A stretch of DNA of 64,000 nt from positions 70,066,914 through 70,130,913 of the forward strand of contig CM063109.1 of the NCBI GenBank assembly GCA_031841125.1, written 5' to 3'. Positions 37,761-49,736 of this stretch are shown here, one piece after another (the first letter of the stretch is position 1; each line of letters starts with the position of its first letter). Source of the stretch: Acanthococcus lagerstroemiae. Taxonomy: Eukaryota > Arthropoda > Insecta > Hemiptera > Eriococcidae. A program made the translations under genes and the position numbers. The notes below the pieces were generated by a model, which saw nothing but the letters and a program-made list of their open reading frames with translations, was not told the origin of the DNA and ran no database searches.

Positions 37761-37840
37761 ACTGTTCTAAAGAAGTTCTAGAACCTCCACGGTATTGGGA
37801 GCTCCAATCAAAGTAGTTGACACTTGGCGGCACTTTTCAT

Positions 37841-38283
37841 TAGTGATCCCGATCTTTCAAAAAAGATCGATTTGATCGAAATTTTCGATCATACGACTTC
37901 CGATATTCGATTCGATCCGATCTTATGTAAAAAGATCGATTTTTGATAAGATCGATCTTGATCAATCAGAGAATTTTTTTACTGGTGTAAGTTTATCTGC
38001 ATCTGCAAATCTGCAAAATCCAAATGAATTTTGGTTATTTCTCGCTGTCAATGAGTAAAAAATCTAGAAAATTTATTGAAGTTGAAAATTTTGTTAAATT
38101 TGTCACAAAAGCACATCTCCCAACATTAATAACTGATAACTGAACCTGCGGGTTCTCTGTTGTTACTTTGTGAAAGATCGAAATTTCGATCATGACCAAA
38201 ATGATCGATCATCGATCTTGATCGAGAATTTTAAATGATCGATAAGATCGATTAAAAGATCGATCTTGAGATCGGGATCACTA
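37841..38283. mobile_element. GATCGAT-rich hAT MITE (443 bp) with perfect 8-bp target duplication
   Basis: The terminal inverted repeats are TAGTGATCCCGATCT, perfect over 15 bases. They are flanked by identical CTTTTCAT at 37833-37840 and 38284-38291. Inside each end lie dense GATCGAT and AAGATCGATC words (about 37870-37975 and 38175-38270), with an AT-rich centre. No transposase is encoded, so it must have been moved in trans. Confidence 0.9.
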
Positions 38284-38291
38284 CTTTTCAT

Positions 38292-41200
38292 AACTAAACA
38301 AAGTTTGCAAATTTACATTGACTCTTACCTCCTACAATGTTATCATAATTTAAAAAAAAAAAAAAAAAATCTAGGGAAGACGACAAATGCTTCAAATTCA
38401 GAATATACGCAAAATGCAACAAACTAGTAGCTAATTTGAAAAAGAAAAAAATAAATAAATAAAAAAGTAAAAAATAAAATGAAAACTACAAACTCTTTGG
38501 AATTTACTCTCCACAGATTATGTATGCAAAATTACGCGTTTGTGGAAGAAATACTATTCTCAAAAAAAAGTGAAAGAGAAAGAGTGCCTCTAACGTCCTC
38601 CCACTCCCCTACAGTGATAGATCGCAGGATGGGGGGTAGTGCGTTCGAAACCTCAAGAATACTTCTCTTTTATTATTTGCTTCATTTCGCTCACGATTTT
38701 TCGTTTGTTTTTTTCTTCTTCTTTCTTGCATAACTGTACTGGACTATAACTGTTCATTACACGCAGACAGTTACACGTGGCCACAGGAATTCCGATTTAA
38801 TCAATCTGATTTTTGCGATGAGAAAACCGTTGCCAAAATAAAAAAAAAAGGAAAAAATGTAACCCAAATATCACGGTTTCCTTCATCATCCGAAGGTTTT
38901 CAAAAACCTTTCGCAAAAAGCGTCAAATTTCATTAACGACCGTATAATGTCGTAATCACGGCGGTAACCGGCAAAAGGCCCCTCAGCGAAACAACCATCC
39001 GACTTGGAAAATGACCGCCATTTATAAAAAGTGATTTGCGCGCGTAAAGCCCGAAATGGAGCTGAAATTCGAAGACGCGAGGCTTCCATAAATAAAACAT
39101 GAAGGTATGAGCGGGTCGTACCGGACAGGGCAACTGACCCGATGTACGAATGGTACCAAAAGCAACTAACTAGACCGACAATCATTTAACTTATATTAGG
39201 AGAGCGATAAGCAGGTGGAGTAAGCCCTGAGGGAACAAAAGCTAAGTTGAGATCGAAGAGCGTTCAACTTCGTCCTGGGCGTTCGTAAAATTCTCTTCGG
39301 CTGTTTCCAGCTGCACCGAAACAACCTTTTTCTAAGTGCAGGATTTTAAAAGCTCCGATGCCTTCGCCATTAATGTTTGATCCTTTTTCGTTTTGTTAAC
39401 ATAAATAGCGAAGAGGAGTAACCTGCGGCGCGAAAATCCTCAACTTAAGCCTATTTATGTGCAGTAAATCCTATTTTTGGTCTGTAGAGTCGTAAATGAT
39501 CCATCTGAACTAAAAACGTTCTTTTCATTATCTTTTTCAATTAATTATCGTGATAGAAGAGGACTGAAACGGGTTCCTTCTTCCTCTCCTTTTTCGTTAT
39601 TTCCATTTATTTATGTTTTTTGACGTTTTCCCCTCTGTCTGTCAAAGAATGTGATACGGAGCGAATATTTCGAATGTAATTCGATTCGGTTTTCCGATGT
39701 CTCAAAGTATTCTAATTTAATAAATTTTGATGTTACACAAGACGCGGAGATGTTACAATTTTACCTTCGCTTTTTACGAAATTAACGTCCATGCTCCGAA
39801 TATACATCTTCCCGTCTCGGAATTATTCAACTAAATTAAGAAACGCCTTCTTTGACACTGTTTAACAAAAGGTGAAAACTTGAGTATATTATGCTAATGT
39901 TGAATACAGCGATGGTTTCGAGAATGTTCCTGAAACAAAAAATATCAGACGAACATGACATGCCTTCTCGTTCAAAACCATTCGTCATTAAAATGTCTCA
40001 GAAGAACGAAATTAAAGAAAACATGCCCGAAATTGAAGAAGCTTGAAAACATATTCAACCGTGGAACTTGAAGTGAATAACAGCGAGTAACGTTTTCATA
40101 ATCACACTCATGATGCTCGGTTGAGACGCAACTGGTTAAGAAATTGGACCAAGTAGTAGGCATTTGTAGGGGCAATTTTTCAAAACGGTGACTTTTAAGC
40201 TTTGGGAATGAATATCTGGTTGAAGTTTGGTACATGGATACATGAGATGCTTTTCCAAAACACAGTAAGTCCAACAGAAAATGTCAACCTAAAGCCTTCG
40301 CACTTTGATTCATAGAATGGGCGCTCGATAATTTTTCTGGACTGTAATCCAGTTTTCTATTATAGACTGATATTAGAAATCAGACACGAATAATGCTTAC
40401 CGAGAAAGTATAACTTTTGCCGCCTTTTAGTTCAAGATTCAAGGGAAGGGTGTGTCTATGGCAGTTGTTACGTAACTTACTTTCGCTGCGAAATTTATTT
40501 TAATCATGTATAAAAAATTGTACTGTTACTAAAAATAACTGAGCGTAACAATCAAAATATTATTTTTTTTTTGTCTAGGGAAAAAACGATAACTACGAGG
40601 TACATAGCGTGTGAGAATTACAGCATAAATATAGATACATTAGGTAGCCTAACAACGTAATAGATGCGGAAATTTTGTAAATTTTGATTTTTTTTCCTAA
40701 AGACTGTGAGAAGAACTGGCTCAAAATATAGTTACGGCAATTAAATCTTTTACGTAAGCTATCTGAGCTGAAAGTAAATCACTCCCGATATTTTTATAGT
40801 TCAGACTAAGAAAGTTTTTCGATCAAGAAATCTCAAATCGATCTCGTAAAAGTACAGGTAGAAACCTAGAAAGGCACTTACTTGACTGGCAACAAATCAC
40901 CAGCGGTTTTGGTCTACGTTGTTTCTGTTTCGCTAACCTTAACACATTGATAAACAAGTTTATTAGAGAAAAAAAAAAGAAGGAAATTTTGATACACCTA
41001 CGACGGCATGAGGCCCAAATACAAATATGTTTCTATTTTAGGGGCAGAGCCTTACTACTCGCTTGTCAAATACGGCACTGTGTCTCAGGTGGCAAATTTT
41101 GAAGAAAAAGAGATAAACAAAGTCGTAAAAATATTTCCGAATAACTCCCATTTTTCATGGATGGGTGTTTATAAGTAACACCACAGCACGAGTAGAATTT

Positions 41201-41384
41201 TCTTTATTATACTCAAATTTTGTAAGTAAATTTCCTTTCTCTAGTTGGTTATCAAGTGTTACTTCGAACCCTCTGTTTCATTTTCGCTCCCATCATTCTT
41301 TTTCTTTTTTGCCGGACTCAGTTTTAAAATCATGAAAGAAAACTATTTGCATTTTCTTACAATCCCGTTAAGAGATACTGATGA
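38292..41384. other. Non-coding DNA, no gene recognised
   Basis: An A-run lies at 38351-38369. About 38900-39180 is CpG-rich and has overlapping minus-strand frames (99 and 66 codons) without recognisable domains. Other short frames look like chance. Confidence 0.4.
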
Positions 41385-41533
41385 CCCGATGCGCAATAAG
41401 TTACCCGCTAGTTACCCGCGGAAAAGTTACCTATTTGCAACTCTCGGTTACCCTCAGATTATCCGGAAACCCATCAGTTACCCTTGGTTCCCCTTTAGTT
41501 ACCCGGGTAATTGATGGGATTTTGCGCATCGGG
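41385..41533. mobile_element. GTTACCC-word MITE, one-unit copy (149 bp)
   Basis: CCCGATGCGCAA on the left and TTGCGCATCGGG on the right are perfect 12-bp inverted repeats, bordered by GA on both sides. The body matches one unit of the 28.7-kb copy (AGTTACCCGC, GCGGAAAAGTTACC and TTCCCCTTTAGTTACCCGGG). Confidence 0.75.
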
Positions 41534-42494
41534 GAATTTGAAAAAAGTAGACTTCCTGCGTTTTGGAAAAGCATCTGTTATACAGAAGGATCAATTAATC
41601 GTATAGTACGGTTTACTGTCGCTCTAAGTTTGGCTTGAACACAATGAGAGAATCGTGGAGAGAAAATCCGGGTCGATGGCAAGATCTTTATTCGACCTTC
41701 CTTCATACTTCCCAAAAGTTTAAAAAAAAAAAAGACACCTTTCCATGTAACTGACCATGAGCGCAAGTAGATCTCAAAAAACGAGAAGGAAACAAAGTCG
41801 TTAAAGTCGAGCAAGGTAAGGAGTTAATATTCACGAGTGGGGTGAGCAAAGATAGAATGCTAAAAAAAAACAAAAAAAAACAAAAAAAAAACAAGAAGCT
41901 ACTCTCGCTCTGTTTTGAATTTTTCGGCTGAAAATTTGTATTTTTCTTCACTTTATGATGATTTACAGATGAAATAGAGTTGAATCGTTTATTGAAGGAA
42001 CTTCCGTCAACCAGTTTTACCAGAACTAACTTTCTTATTGCAGATTCATGCTTTATGTATGGGTATATCAGTCGCGTTTGATTTGTACGCATTTTTTATA
42101 GTCTTGAAAATTTTGTTCAGTGCAGATACTTCCAAAGAACCATCACATATTTTTGGCTATTTGCGCTGAGTTATGTATGTATTGGAAGCCAGTTAAGTAA
42201 AAAGTTGTCCTGGGGAAGGGGAGTAATTAAAATTTTGTCGGTAAAATAATGGCTGTTTTACAAAAAAAGTAAAAAAAAAAAAAGTAAGAAGTTGATGCTG
42301 AAGTGTTCCTTACCAAACATTAGAATTTTACTTTCCTTCTCGACTAGGAAGGGTAAGAGGGCAACATTTTCATATTCCCCTCTCACCTGAGCCCTTGTGG
42401 CAGAACATGGGGCTAATTTTCAATAATTGTAATTTTTAAGTACACTGTAAAATCGGAAGAGTTGAGAGATCGAATAAGAAGAACCCATGAAATA
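41534..42494. other. Non-coding DNA with A-runs
   Basis: Interrupted A-runs lie at 41721-41732, 41863-41892 and 42267-42284. The minus frame at 41703-42092 reads through them and is not credible as a gene. Confidence 0.45.
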
Positions 42495-42496
42495 TA

Positions 42497-43448
42497 CGAA
42501 GGTGGTTCAAAAAGCATAACTTAAGAAGCGCTAGTTTAAAAAAAGAAAGCAGCGCAAAGAAATATTTGTACATGGAATATATTGGTTACATTAAGAACTA
42601 CTTTTCTACATAATCCCCTCCCTTTTGTAAACATTTATCCCACCGAGAAACAAGCTTTTGTATGCTTGTGTCATAGAATACCGCCGCCTGTCTATGGAAC
42701 GAAGCACTCACATCTGCCATTAATTCTTCATCAGTCCTAGATGTTTTTCCGCCGAGATAGCCCTTCGGATGCCAAAATAAATGAAAATCAGTGGGAGCGA
42801 GGTCCGACGAGTAATGTGGGTGGTTCAACACATCCAATTTGAATTGGGCCAGTAAGCCTGTGTATTATCCTGTAGGAAAATCACACCTCGCTGAAGCATC
42901 CCTCTACGTTTATTCTGGGTGCCTCTTCGAAGTTTCTTTACATATGCGCAATAGAGCTGTGCATTAACAGTACTACCGTAAGGAATGAATTCAAGGAGCA
43001 GCACACCACGCCTGTCCCAGAACACCGAAGCCATCACTGGTTTGGGTGACAACACCTGTTTAAACTTACTTCTTGACCAGGTGAGCGAACATGTTTCCAC
43101 TGCATCGAGTCCCTCTTTGTTTCTGGTGTTATGTGGCTCACCTACGTCTCATCACACGTTCACAATCCTGCCCAAAACTTCATCTCCTTCTTGTCTATGA
43201 ATTTCAGCATACGGAGTTTGTTTCGCGAGCAAAAAACGAATGACGGCGCGCTGCTCGCATTTGGCGGCAACCTGTATACTCGCATTCGTCGCAAACGCTT
43301 ATGTCACGCATAAACAGCATGGCCAAACAGACAACCTGCTTAGTGGAGAAGTAAAAGCATGCTACAACAGTCTTGTTGTCATAGAAACCGCACAGCGTTC
43401 GGTTTAGTGGCCAACGCGCTTGTTAATTTACTTTTTGAACGACCGTCG
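42497..43448 (-). mobile_element. Mariner element, internally deleted (952 bp)
   Basis: The ends are CGAAGGTGGTTCAAAAAGCA on the left and, in reverse complement, CGACGGTCGTTCAAAAAGTA on the right. Each is bordered by TA (42495-42496 and 43449-43450). The minus strand encodes transposase fragments in order. Mariners are usually about 1.3 kb, so roughly 350 bp are missing, apparently between the N-terminal DNA-binding part and the catalytic part. Confidence 0.9.
42598..43330 (-). pseudogene. Broken mariner transposase
   Basis: The protein would bind the element ends and cut and paste them at TA sites. Reading the minus strand: an N-terminal piece resembling the mariner start (like EQRAVIRFL, then EIHRQ) at about 43210-43270; then a D-E-T followed by a stop codon where mariners have Trp, and SHITPETK at about 43120-43160; then VMASVFWDRRGVLL, STVNAQLYC and LQDNTQAY (second catalytic Asp) within 42825-43100; then HPHYSSDLAPTDFHLF (third Asp) to a final GGDYVEK at about 42598. 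Open pieces overlap at 42825-42837 in different frames. At least one in-frame stop, frameshifts and an internal deletion make it non-functional. Confidence 0.85.
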
Positions 43449-43450
43449 TA

Positions 43451-44665
43451 TGCAGCAATCCTGAAGACCCCGATTTCAAGTAGGAATTAATTTGTAGGCT
43501 CATGTAGAGAACCTCCAACTATTAAGGAATCCCAAAGTCCCGAAATCCATGTTAACTGAGAAAGAATTTCGTCGGAAGTAAAAGGTGGGAAAAGGGGACT
43601 GTTGATCAAATTCGGTAGAAAATTGTAAATAATACTCATTTTAATGAAAAACCCAGACCAGAATACACTTTATTTTTGGGAATAATCGATATTGGCTTAT
43701 TTGAGATCGCAATTTTTTTTTATACGATCAAAGACTTTAGAATTTGGTACATAAATTCAGTGCCTTCTGTATTTGTCATAAATTTGCCTCTCAAGTTCGT
43801 GGTGATCAAATATACAAGATACTTATAGAATCTGCTTTTCACCTAAGACAGCAAATATATAAATGGAGATGATACAATAATGTTACTGTAGTTACCAGAC
43901 GTCGTGCATAGGTATAAAATGCATTCTGCAAATCACAATTTGTGAGGTAGAGAAATACGTGCAAGGTATAAGCTCATTTATCAATTCGAGAAAATATCAT
44001 TCCGTTAGTTTTCAGTCAACATCTGGTTCTTTAAGAAATTTCTTTTCCGGCTGCATACCTCGACAATGATAGAAATGAAATTAATTAATTAATTAATTTA
44101 AAAAAAAAAATTTAAAAAAAAAGGCAGACTGTATTAACGAAATCGCATTATCCATATTTTCGTTGCAAAAGATTACCAGGTAGCTTTTGCGCACGAAGTT
44201 GAGTGGATGATTTCTGTATTTGTAGCATGTTTATGACTTTTCTAATAATTTCGGAAATGGTTGATTAATTTATTACCTCGAGTTGAGGAACACGAGATGG
44301 ATTAAACGATACATAATGTATCTCTCGAAATAGTCGAATATCAAGATACCGAAACATCGACGTGAATGCTTCACCTGGACATAGGAACTCATGGATAAAA
44401 TCAGTCACATCTGGTTATGTACGCGCACTATTCCGTGTTTTATTTATTAATAAAATACCGAAGTTCGCTTCACAAAACTTTCAAGCAACGATATATCACC
44501 ATGAAGTAGCGTACAATGAACCAAAACTACATGAGACGGTACAGAAAATCTGACCCATTTGTATCGATATTTCTGGACTATTCTGCATAGTTAATAACGA
44601 AATTTACAGTCACACAGCTTTCTACTTTTCCTTACCAAGTTGTAGCATCGTAAAATGATTATATA
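43451..44665. other. Non-coding DNA, no gene recognised
   Basis: A simple (AATT)n/A-run lies at 44082-44122. No coding or RNA signal was found. Confidence 0.45.
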
Positions 44666-47600
44666 TTAAAGACAAACCGCGGTCCAATCGATGGAAACCT
44701 AAGGATAGTATTAAAGAATATGTTCCCTGCGATTAAGTTACTGCCAATTTATTAGTATAAAAGTCGAATTACAAAATTAATCGAGGTTGAGACTGAGTAT
44801 CAGTTAGAAAAAACTTGGCACCGACAGCAGTATGGTTTAGTTTGGTTTACTGACTAATTCATTTCCGCGATACTTTGATTTTGGATCAGTCGAACCGATT
44901 GCGACAGCTTCTTGTTCCGTTTCTTTAGTTCTTCAAAACTCTAGCTTCAGTTCTGTTCTGAACCACCCTCATCTAATTTGATACATTTCAGTTTCGTTCA
45001 TTAATTTACTATTAGAATATTATTGAAGTTCCATAAAACCTAACAGAGTTTCGTCACAAATAGTAAATCGTTCCTCGCGTTCGGTTCCCTTTCTTGTTCT
45101 GTTCAGTGAAAATGATCAGTTTAAGTTTTGTTTCATCCATTTTGTGCGTTTTTCAATCATCCCTGTAATGTCCATATCATCTGGCTAGAAATTACAATAA
45201 TCAAAACCAAAAATCAAATTTAATTATAATTTTCTTGATCTTTCTCGATTCGTATATTATGCACAACCCACTTATAATAAATGAATAACTCATAGCTGGG
45301 CACCTATTGGAAGAAAAAAGTAATTGAAAAAAAAAAAGTTCTCATCCCTCAAAATTAAGAATTAACAAGAAAGAAAGTGTCTCCAGTGCCTAGTCATAAG
45401 ACATATCCATATACCGATATATGAATCAGCATACAGTGTAGATACTCGTCATCAGTTTCCTAATGATAATTCTTTTTCCTCTTCCCAATAACGTAAAAAT
45501 TAAGTTGGGAGATGTGTTGATTCATGTTTTTCACTTGAGAAAACCTCGGCTCTTATACAGTACCTATGGTGTAGCTAATTTATATGTACTAGTTATGTGT
45601 CACATTATAATAAGTTTATGGAATTTCGTAGTTGCATTTTGCCGAGCAACTACATTTTGGACTCGGAATTACGTTTCCCCAGTACACTTGAAGAAGCCTG
45701 AATCTAAACAATCTGAATCCAAAAGCGAGCTCGATCTCCGCCCCGAATCCTAGCACGATCTTCAAAACCCGAAATGCAATCAAGCCATGTACGCCCAAGG
45801 CCCTGTTCAAAAAGAAACCGAACTCTTGAAACTGAAAAAAAGAAATACCCGAACTCGACCATAGCTACATTGGATGAAGAACCGAACCAGGTCCCGATAA
45901 AACTCGATGAAGTTCGTCATCCTTGGTTCATCCTGAAAACGATGATAACGATCCAATCTCCACTCACATTTCGAACACACCAAAACAGCGTCATGACAGA
46001 TTTACGGCGTTTTGAATATGCAATTTTATTAACATTTCGAAGTAATTCGGATGTTTATGGAATATTCACGGCGTTGCAATTATGCAATTATATTAACACT
46101 CCAGTCATGTTGTTGCTGCACTCGAATTCGAAGTACAACGTATTATTTTTTATGATGATGTGTCGTTTTGATTCGAAGTTACGAACATTAGGGTCCATCG
46201 TTATTTTAGCCTGCAGTACGACGCTTTTTAAATCTGAGCAAGCGAGCTCGTTCAAGCCAATGGTAAAATTAAGGTTTCCGTTTCGGCGTTCTGTTTTATA
46301 ACATCGCTCGAATTTGGAACTCGGATTAAATTAGTCGCAATCATTAATTTCGTTTGGAAAAGAATTACTAAATTAGAGGGCAGATTTGAGGGAGCCGACG
46401 CGCGGAAACAAACGAACGACTTTTATCGAGCCATTTACATTTTCCGTCAGCCTTTTGAGCTTTTTTTCCTCCCTCTCTCACTCTCTCTCTATCTCCTTCA
46501 GTAATTACGTGTCTGTTTTTTCTCGTTTTCCAGAATGTACATACACGAATGTGCCAGTCCGGAGGGCTCACAGTCTGTATAATATTACACATATACGATT
46601 AGCATTAGTAAGTATATATCCATGCTGTAGAGATTACTACAGCAGAGGTTGTTGGTTGGGGTTACGTCGACGTCAGAAACGAGTCCTCTCTGCTCTCTGC
46701 CCCCTACTTTCCATTGAAAAAGACGCCCAGGAATATTCTACATTCGCAGATGCAGAAAGCAGAAAGTTTATTAACCATGTACGAGAGGCCTTTCGAAATT
46801 AATCATCGAAGTTATGCGCGCCGTTTCTTTCATCTTCAGCGGCGGTTAGTGTATTGTCTTTTCGCAATACGAATTCAGGTCTGCCTCTTTGTCGTTTAAT
46901 TTTCGTTAGAGGTTTAGTAAGGATATATACGGCTGTACGTATACGTTTTCATCCATCTTACGACGTCGCCTTCTCGAAATATAGCCTTAATTTACCAAAA
47001 CACAAATACGTTAACGTCGTATCCGTATCGATTTTACATTATTTCGGTCGTGTTTATTTTGCCATCGGCGAGAGAGAAACGCGGGCTCGCCGGACGATTC
47101 TTAAAAAATGGAAAAGAAACGCCGCCGTATTTCCAACGCGATGATTGCTGACCCGAGAGATAATGTCCGAGAAGACGAGGCCGCTCGTTACTCGATAGAC
47201 TCGCTGATATACGACATTTAATGTCTCGAACTAAAGTACAAGTACATCATTGTGGCTTCGACCAACACTGTAGAAGGGTCGGCGTCAAGGCATCCCATCG
47301 GTGTGCACCGGAGCGAGACAAATAATTTGTCGAAATAAACTCAGCCGGAAATCCACATCGTCATAAATTGAAGCAGATGCGAAGTACGGCCCTGGATCGG
47401 ATTTCAAATTCTTTTGCCAAGGAGCAAAAGCCAATATTCGAGAGAGAATTTTTCCTTGAATTTCCTTCAAAATTGAATATTCTAGGATGCGTACTGTTAC
47501 ACTAGCCTCAGGTATATGAATGCAAAAGTTCCAAAAAAATTGGCACTTCAATACATATCTACTAATGAGAATTACGGGCTTCATCTTGAAGGTCCGTAAA

Positions 47601-47857
47601 TTTTACATACGAGTACTTTTTGTAGAAAATTTTACGGCGAACGACTTTTGTTTGAAACTTTCTTCCATCAACGTGATATCTGAGAATAATACAGCCTAAA
47701 AATCGGTTTTGAGATATCATATTGACCTTTGGAGTCAAAGCATTGCTCAGATTCGTTTCAACGTTGGATGTACATAATTAGTATACAAATAAGACTATTA
47801 TGTGTACAAATTTGTAGCCTCCCAGATACATTTTCAATTTAACTAAAAATTTTTAAA
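44666..47857 (+). repeat. Large direct repeat, copy A (3,192 bp)
   Basis: Nearly identical to 49737-52930. By eye I count about 13 substitutions and a 2-base A-run difference, roughly 0.4%. It begins TTAAAGACAAACC and ends AAATTTTTAAA. It contains non-coding DNA, a C/T-rich tract at 46465-46500 and a CpG-rich part at about 46380-47290. The longest open frame (175 codons, 45774-46301) has no recognisable domain. It also has sequence that could act as splice sites (acceptor before 46534, donor at 46608), repeated in copy B. Confidence 0.95.
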
Positions 47858-49473
47858 GATTGTTTATGTAACGAACCATGCTTGGCCATTTTTAATCCGA
47901 ATCGTGAAACTAAAATCTTTACTGATGCTAGTTTAGAAGGCATAGGTGCGGTTTTAAAGCAAAAGCAGGAAGACGGTACCTTTAAACCAGTGGCTTACTT
48001 TTCAAAAAAATTAAATGAATATCAGAAAAAGAAAAAAGCCTTATTCCTTGAGTGTCTGGCTATCAAGGAGGCTCTAAATTATTGGAGATATCAACTACAA
48101 TGTATAAATTTTGAAATTATCACGGATCATAAACCTCTCGAAAATATGAAAATAAACACTAAATTTGATGATGAATTAAGAGAATTAATTTTGTCGATAT
48201 CTCATTTTAATTTTAAAGTAACGTATCAGCCAGGAAAAGTTAATTTAGAAGCAGATTGTTTATCTCGAAATCCAGTTCTCGAGCCTCATGAAGCTTCCTC
48301 AGAGTTTAAAATTGTTAATATTTTGCAAATGGAGGACTTTTTAATTGATCAAAAATCTGTAGCCTTGGACAGACTCACCAAAAAGATTAACGTAATAAAT
48401 GGTAAAAATAACCTCCTATTTACCAACCACAAAGAAAATAAAAAAATTATTATCTCGGATGAATTTGCCAAGGAACTTGTTAAAAAGGCCCACTTTCGTT
48501 TTGGCCATATTGGAGTAAAGCAAATTGAGCTAACTTTACTGCCATATTTTTATAACGTAAATTTCAGAACTTCTATTCAAAATTTTGTAGGAAAATGCTC
48601 TGTTTGTATTAAGAATAAAACACGTCTTTCTCCGACATTTGGGCCAATGTCTCAGTTGGACCGGCCAAAAGACCTTTTGAATATATGTCTGTGGATACCA
48701 TAGGCGGTTTCTCTGGAAACAACTCAACCAAAAGATACGTCCACCTTTTGGTTGATCATTTCTCTCGGTTCGCTTATGCGATTACATCAAAACATCAGAA
48801 GGCTACTGATTTTGTAAATTTATTAAATTTAGTATTTCAAAATGGACATAACGTAGAACATCTACTCGCTGATCAATACACTGGCTTGAACTCAGCCATT
48901 TTTAAAAAATTTTTGGAAGAACGTAACGTAAAATTATATTTCTCAGCTGTAGATTGTCCATTTTCAAATGGGTTAAACGAACGCCTTAACCAAACATTAG
49001 TAAACAAATTGAGATGTAAAGTAAACGAAAATGAAATTAATAAAAAGAGGCCATGGCCCAAACTTTTCGAAGAGTGCGTTCAAGAATATAATGATACAGT
49101 TCATTCTGTAACAAAGTATTCTCCAAATTATCTTTTAAATGGTGTCAAACCCCCTCTCCTGAGGAATCTTCCTTTTGACCATTTTAATCTAGAAAAGGAC
49201 CGAAAATTAGCTTTTATAAATTCTCAAAAAAATCATTTTCAGAACAAAAAGCGATTTGACCGTAACAAAAAGGAGCCAAATTTTAAAGTAGGTCAATTCG
49301 TCTACGTACTTCATGGTAATTCACTTAATCGAAACAAATTGGACGAAATTCGTACAGGTCCCTTCAAAATTTTAAAGAAACTATCAGGTGTCTTATATGA
49401 GGTTGATGCTGGCTTTCAGAAGCATGAGTCTAATATTTTCCATGTTTCTAAAATGTACCCTTTTGAGCCCTAG
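47858..49473 (+). pseudogene. Ty3/gypsy pol fragment: RNase H and integrase, one frameshift
   Basis: Coding homology begins at the junction; the first in-frame ATG at 47882 is not a true start. The first frame (to 48703) has RNase H motifs FTDASLEGIGAVL, ITDHKPLE and EADCLSRNP, then the integrase zinc region HFRFGHIG to CSVCIKNK. At about 48665-48680, in an AAAA run, the frame shifts. From 48685 the second frame carries the integrase core: SVDTIGGF (first Asp), LADQYTGLNS (second Asp) and FSNGLNERLNQTL (Glu), then a C-terminal region with FKVGQFVYV, GPFKIL and SNIFHVSKMYP. It stops at TAG 49471-49473. The full catalytic triad is visible but split by the frameshift. A shift here is not the usual gag-pol site, so it is a lesion. 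Confidence 0.9.
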
Positions 49474-49495
49474 GCTCGTTTCTTCGTTGCGGGGA

Positions 49496-49736
49496 TGTAA
49501 AATACGATGTATTTCAAATACCTACTTTTCTCTTTCTTTGTGACTCATCTCGTTTTTCAAACCTAACGGTTTTACACTCTCGTCTCATACACCCGTACAC
49601 TCTTTAGCCTGCTTTCAATTAGGCTTATCTCGTTCATGTTGATTATGGATCGAGATTTCTTTGCGCGTTTGCACGTCATGTTTTGATGCCGAATTGTCTC
49701 GCTGTTCATTCGTGTTTACTCTTTCGTGCTGTGCAC
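49496..49736 (+). repeat. Partial 3' LTR of the gypsy fragment
   Basis: TGTAAAATACGATG begins just after the purine-rich GCGGGGA, 22 bases past the pol stop, as expected for a 3' LTR. It is cut off by the start of direct-repeat copy B. No second LTR is available for comparison. Confidence 0.5.

Larger units (their letters stand above)
47858..49736 (+). mobile_element. Ty3/gypsy retrotransposon fragment between the two direct repeats
   Basis: The fragment starts abruptly in the RNase H region and ends 241 bases into the presumed 3' LTR, so it is truncated at both ends. TTAAA lies immediately before it (end of copy A) and at its end (start of copy B). The missing parts are the 5' LTR, gag, protease and most of the reverse transcriptase. 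Confidence 0.85.

Noticed and set aside
44666..44671. TTAA at the borders of the duplicated segment as piggyBac insertion sites
   Set aside because: The sequence next to TTAA does not form terminal inverted repeats, and no piggyBac-like protein is present.
45774..46301. 175-codon open frame, also at 50847-51374, as a duplicated gene
   Set aside because: It has no recognisable domain and a composition like the surrounding non-coding DNA. The few differences between copies include amino-acid changes (Gly/Arg, Pro/Ser) at no lower rate than silent ones.
48665..48685. Programmed frameshift in the gypsy fragment at an AAAA run
   Set aside because: It lies between the integrase zinc region and catalytic core, where no family member is known to shift. 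A one-base indel in a homopolymer explains it.
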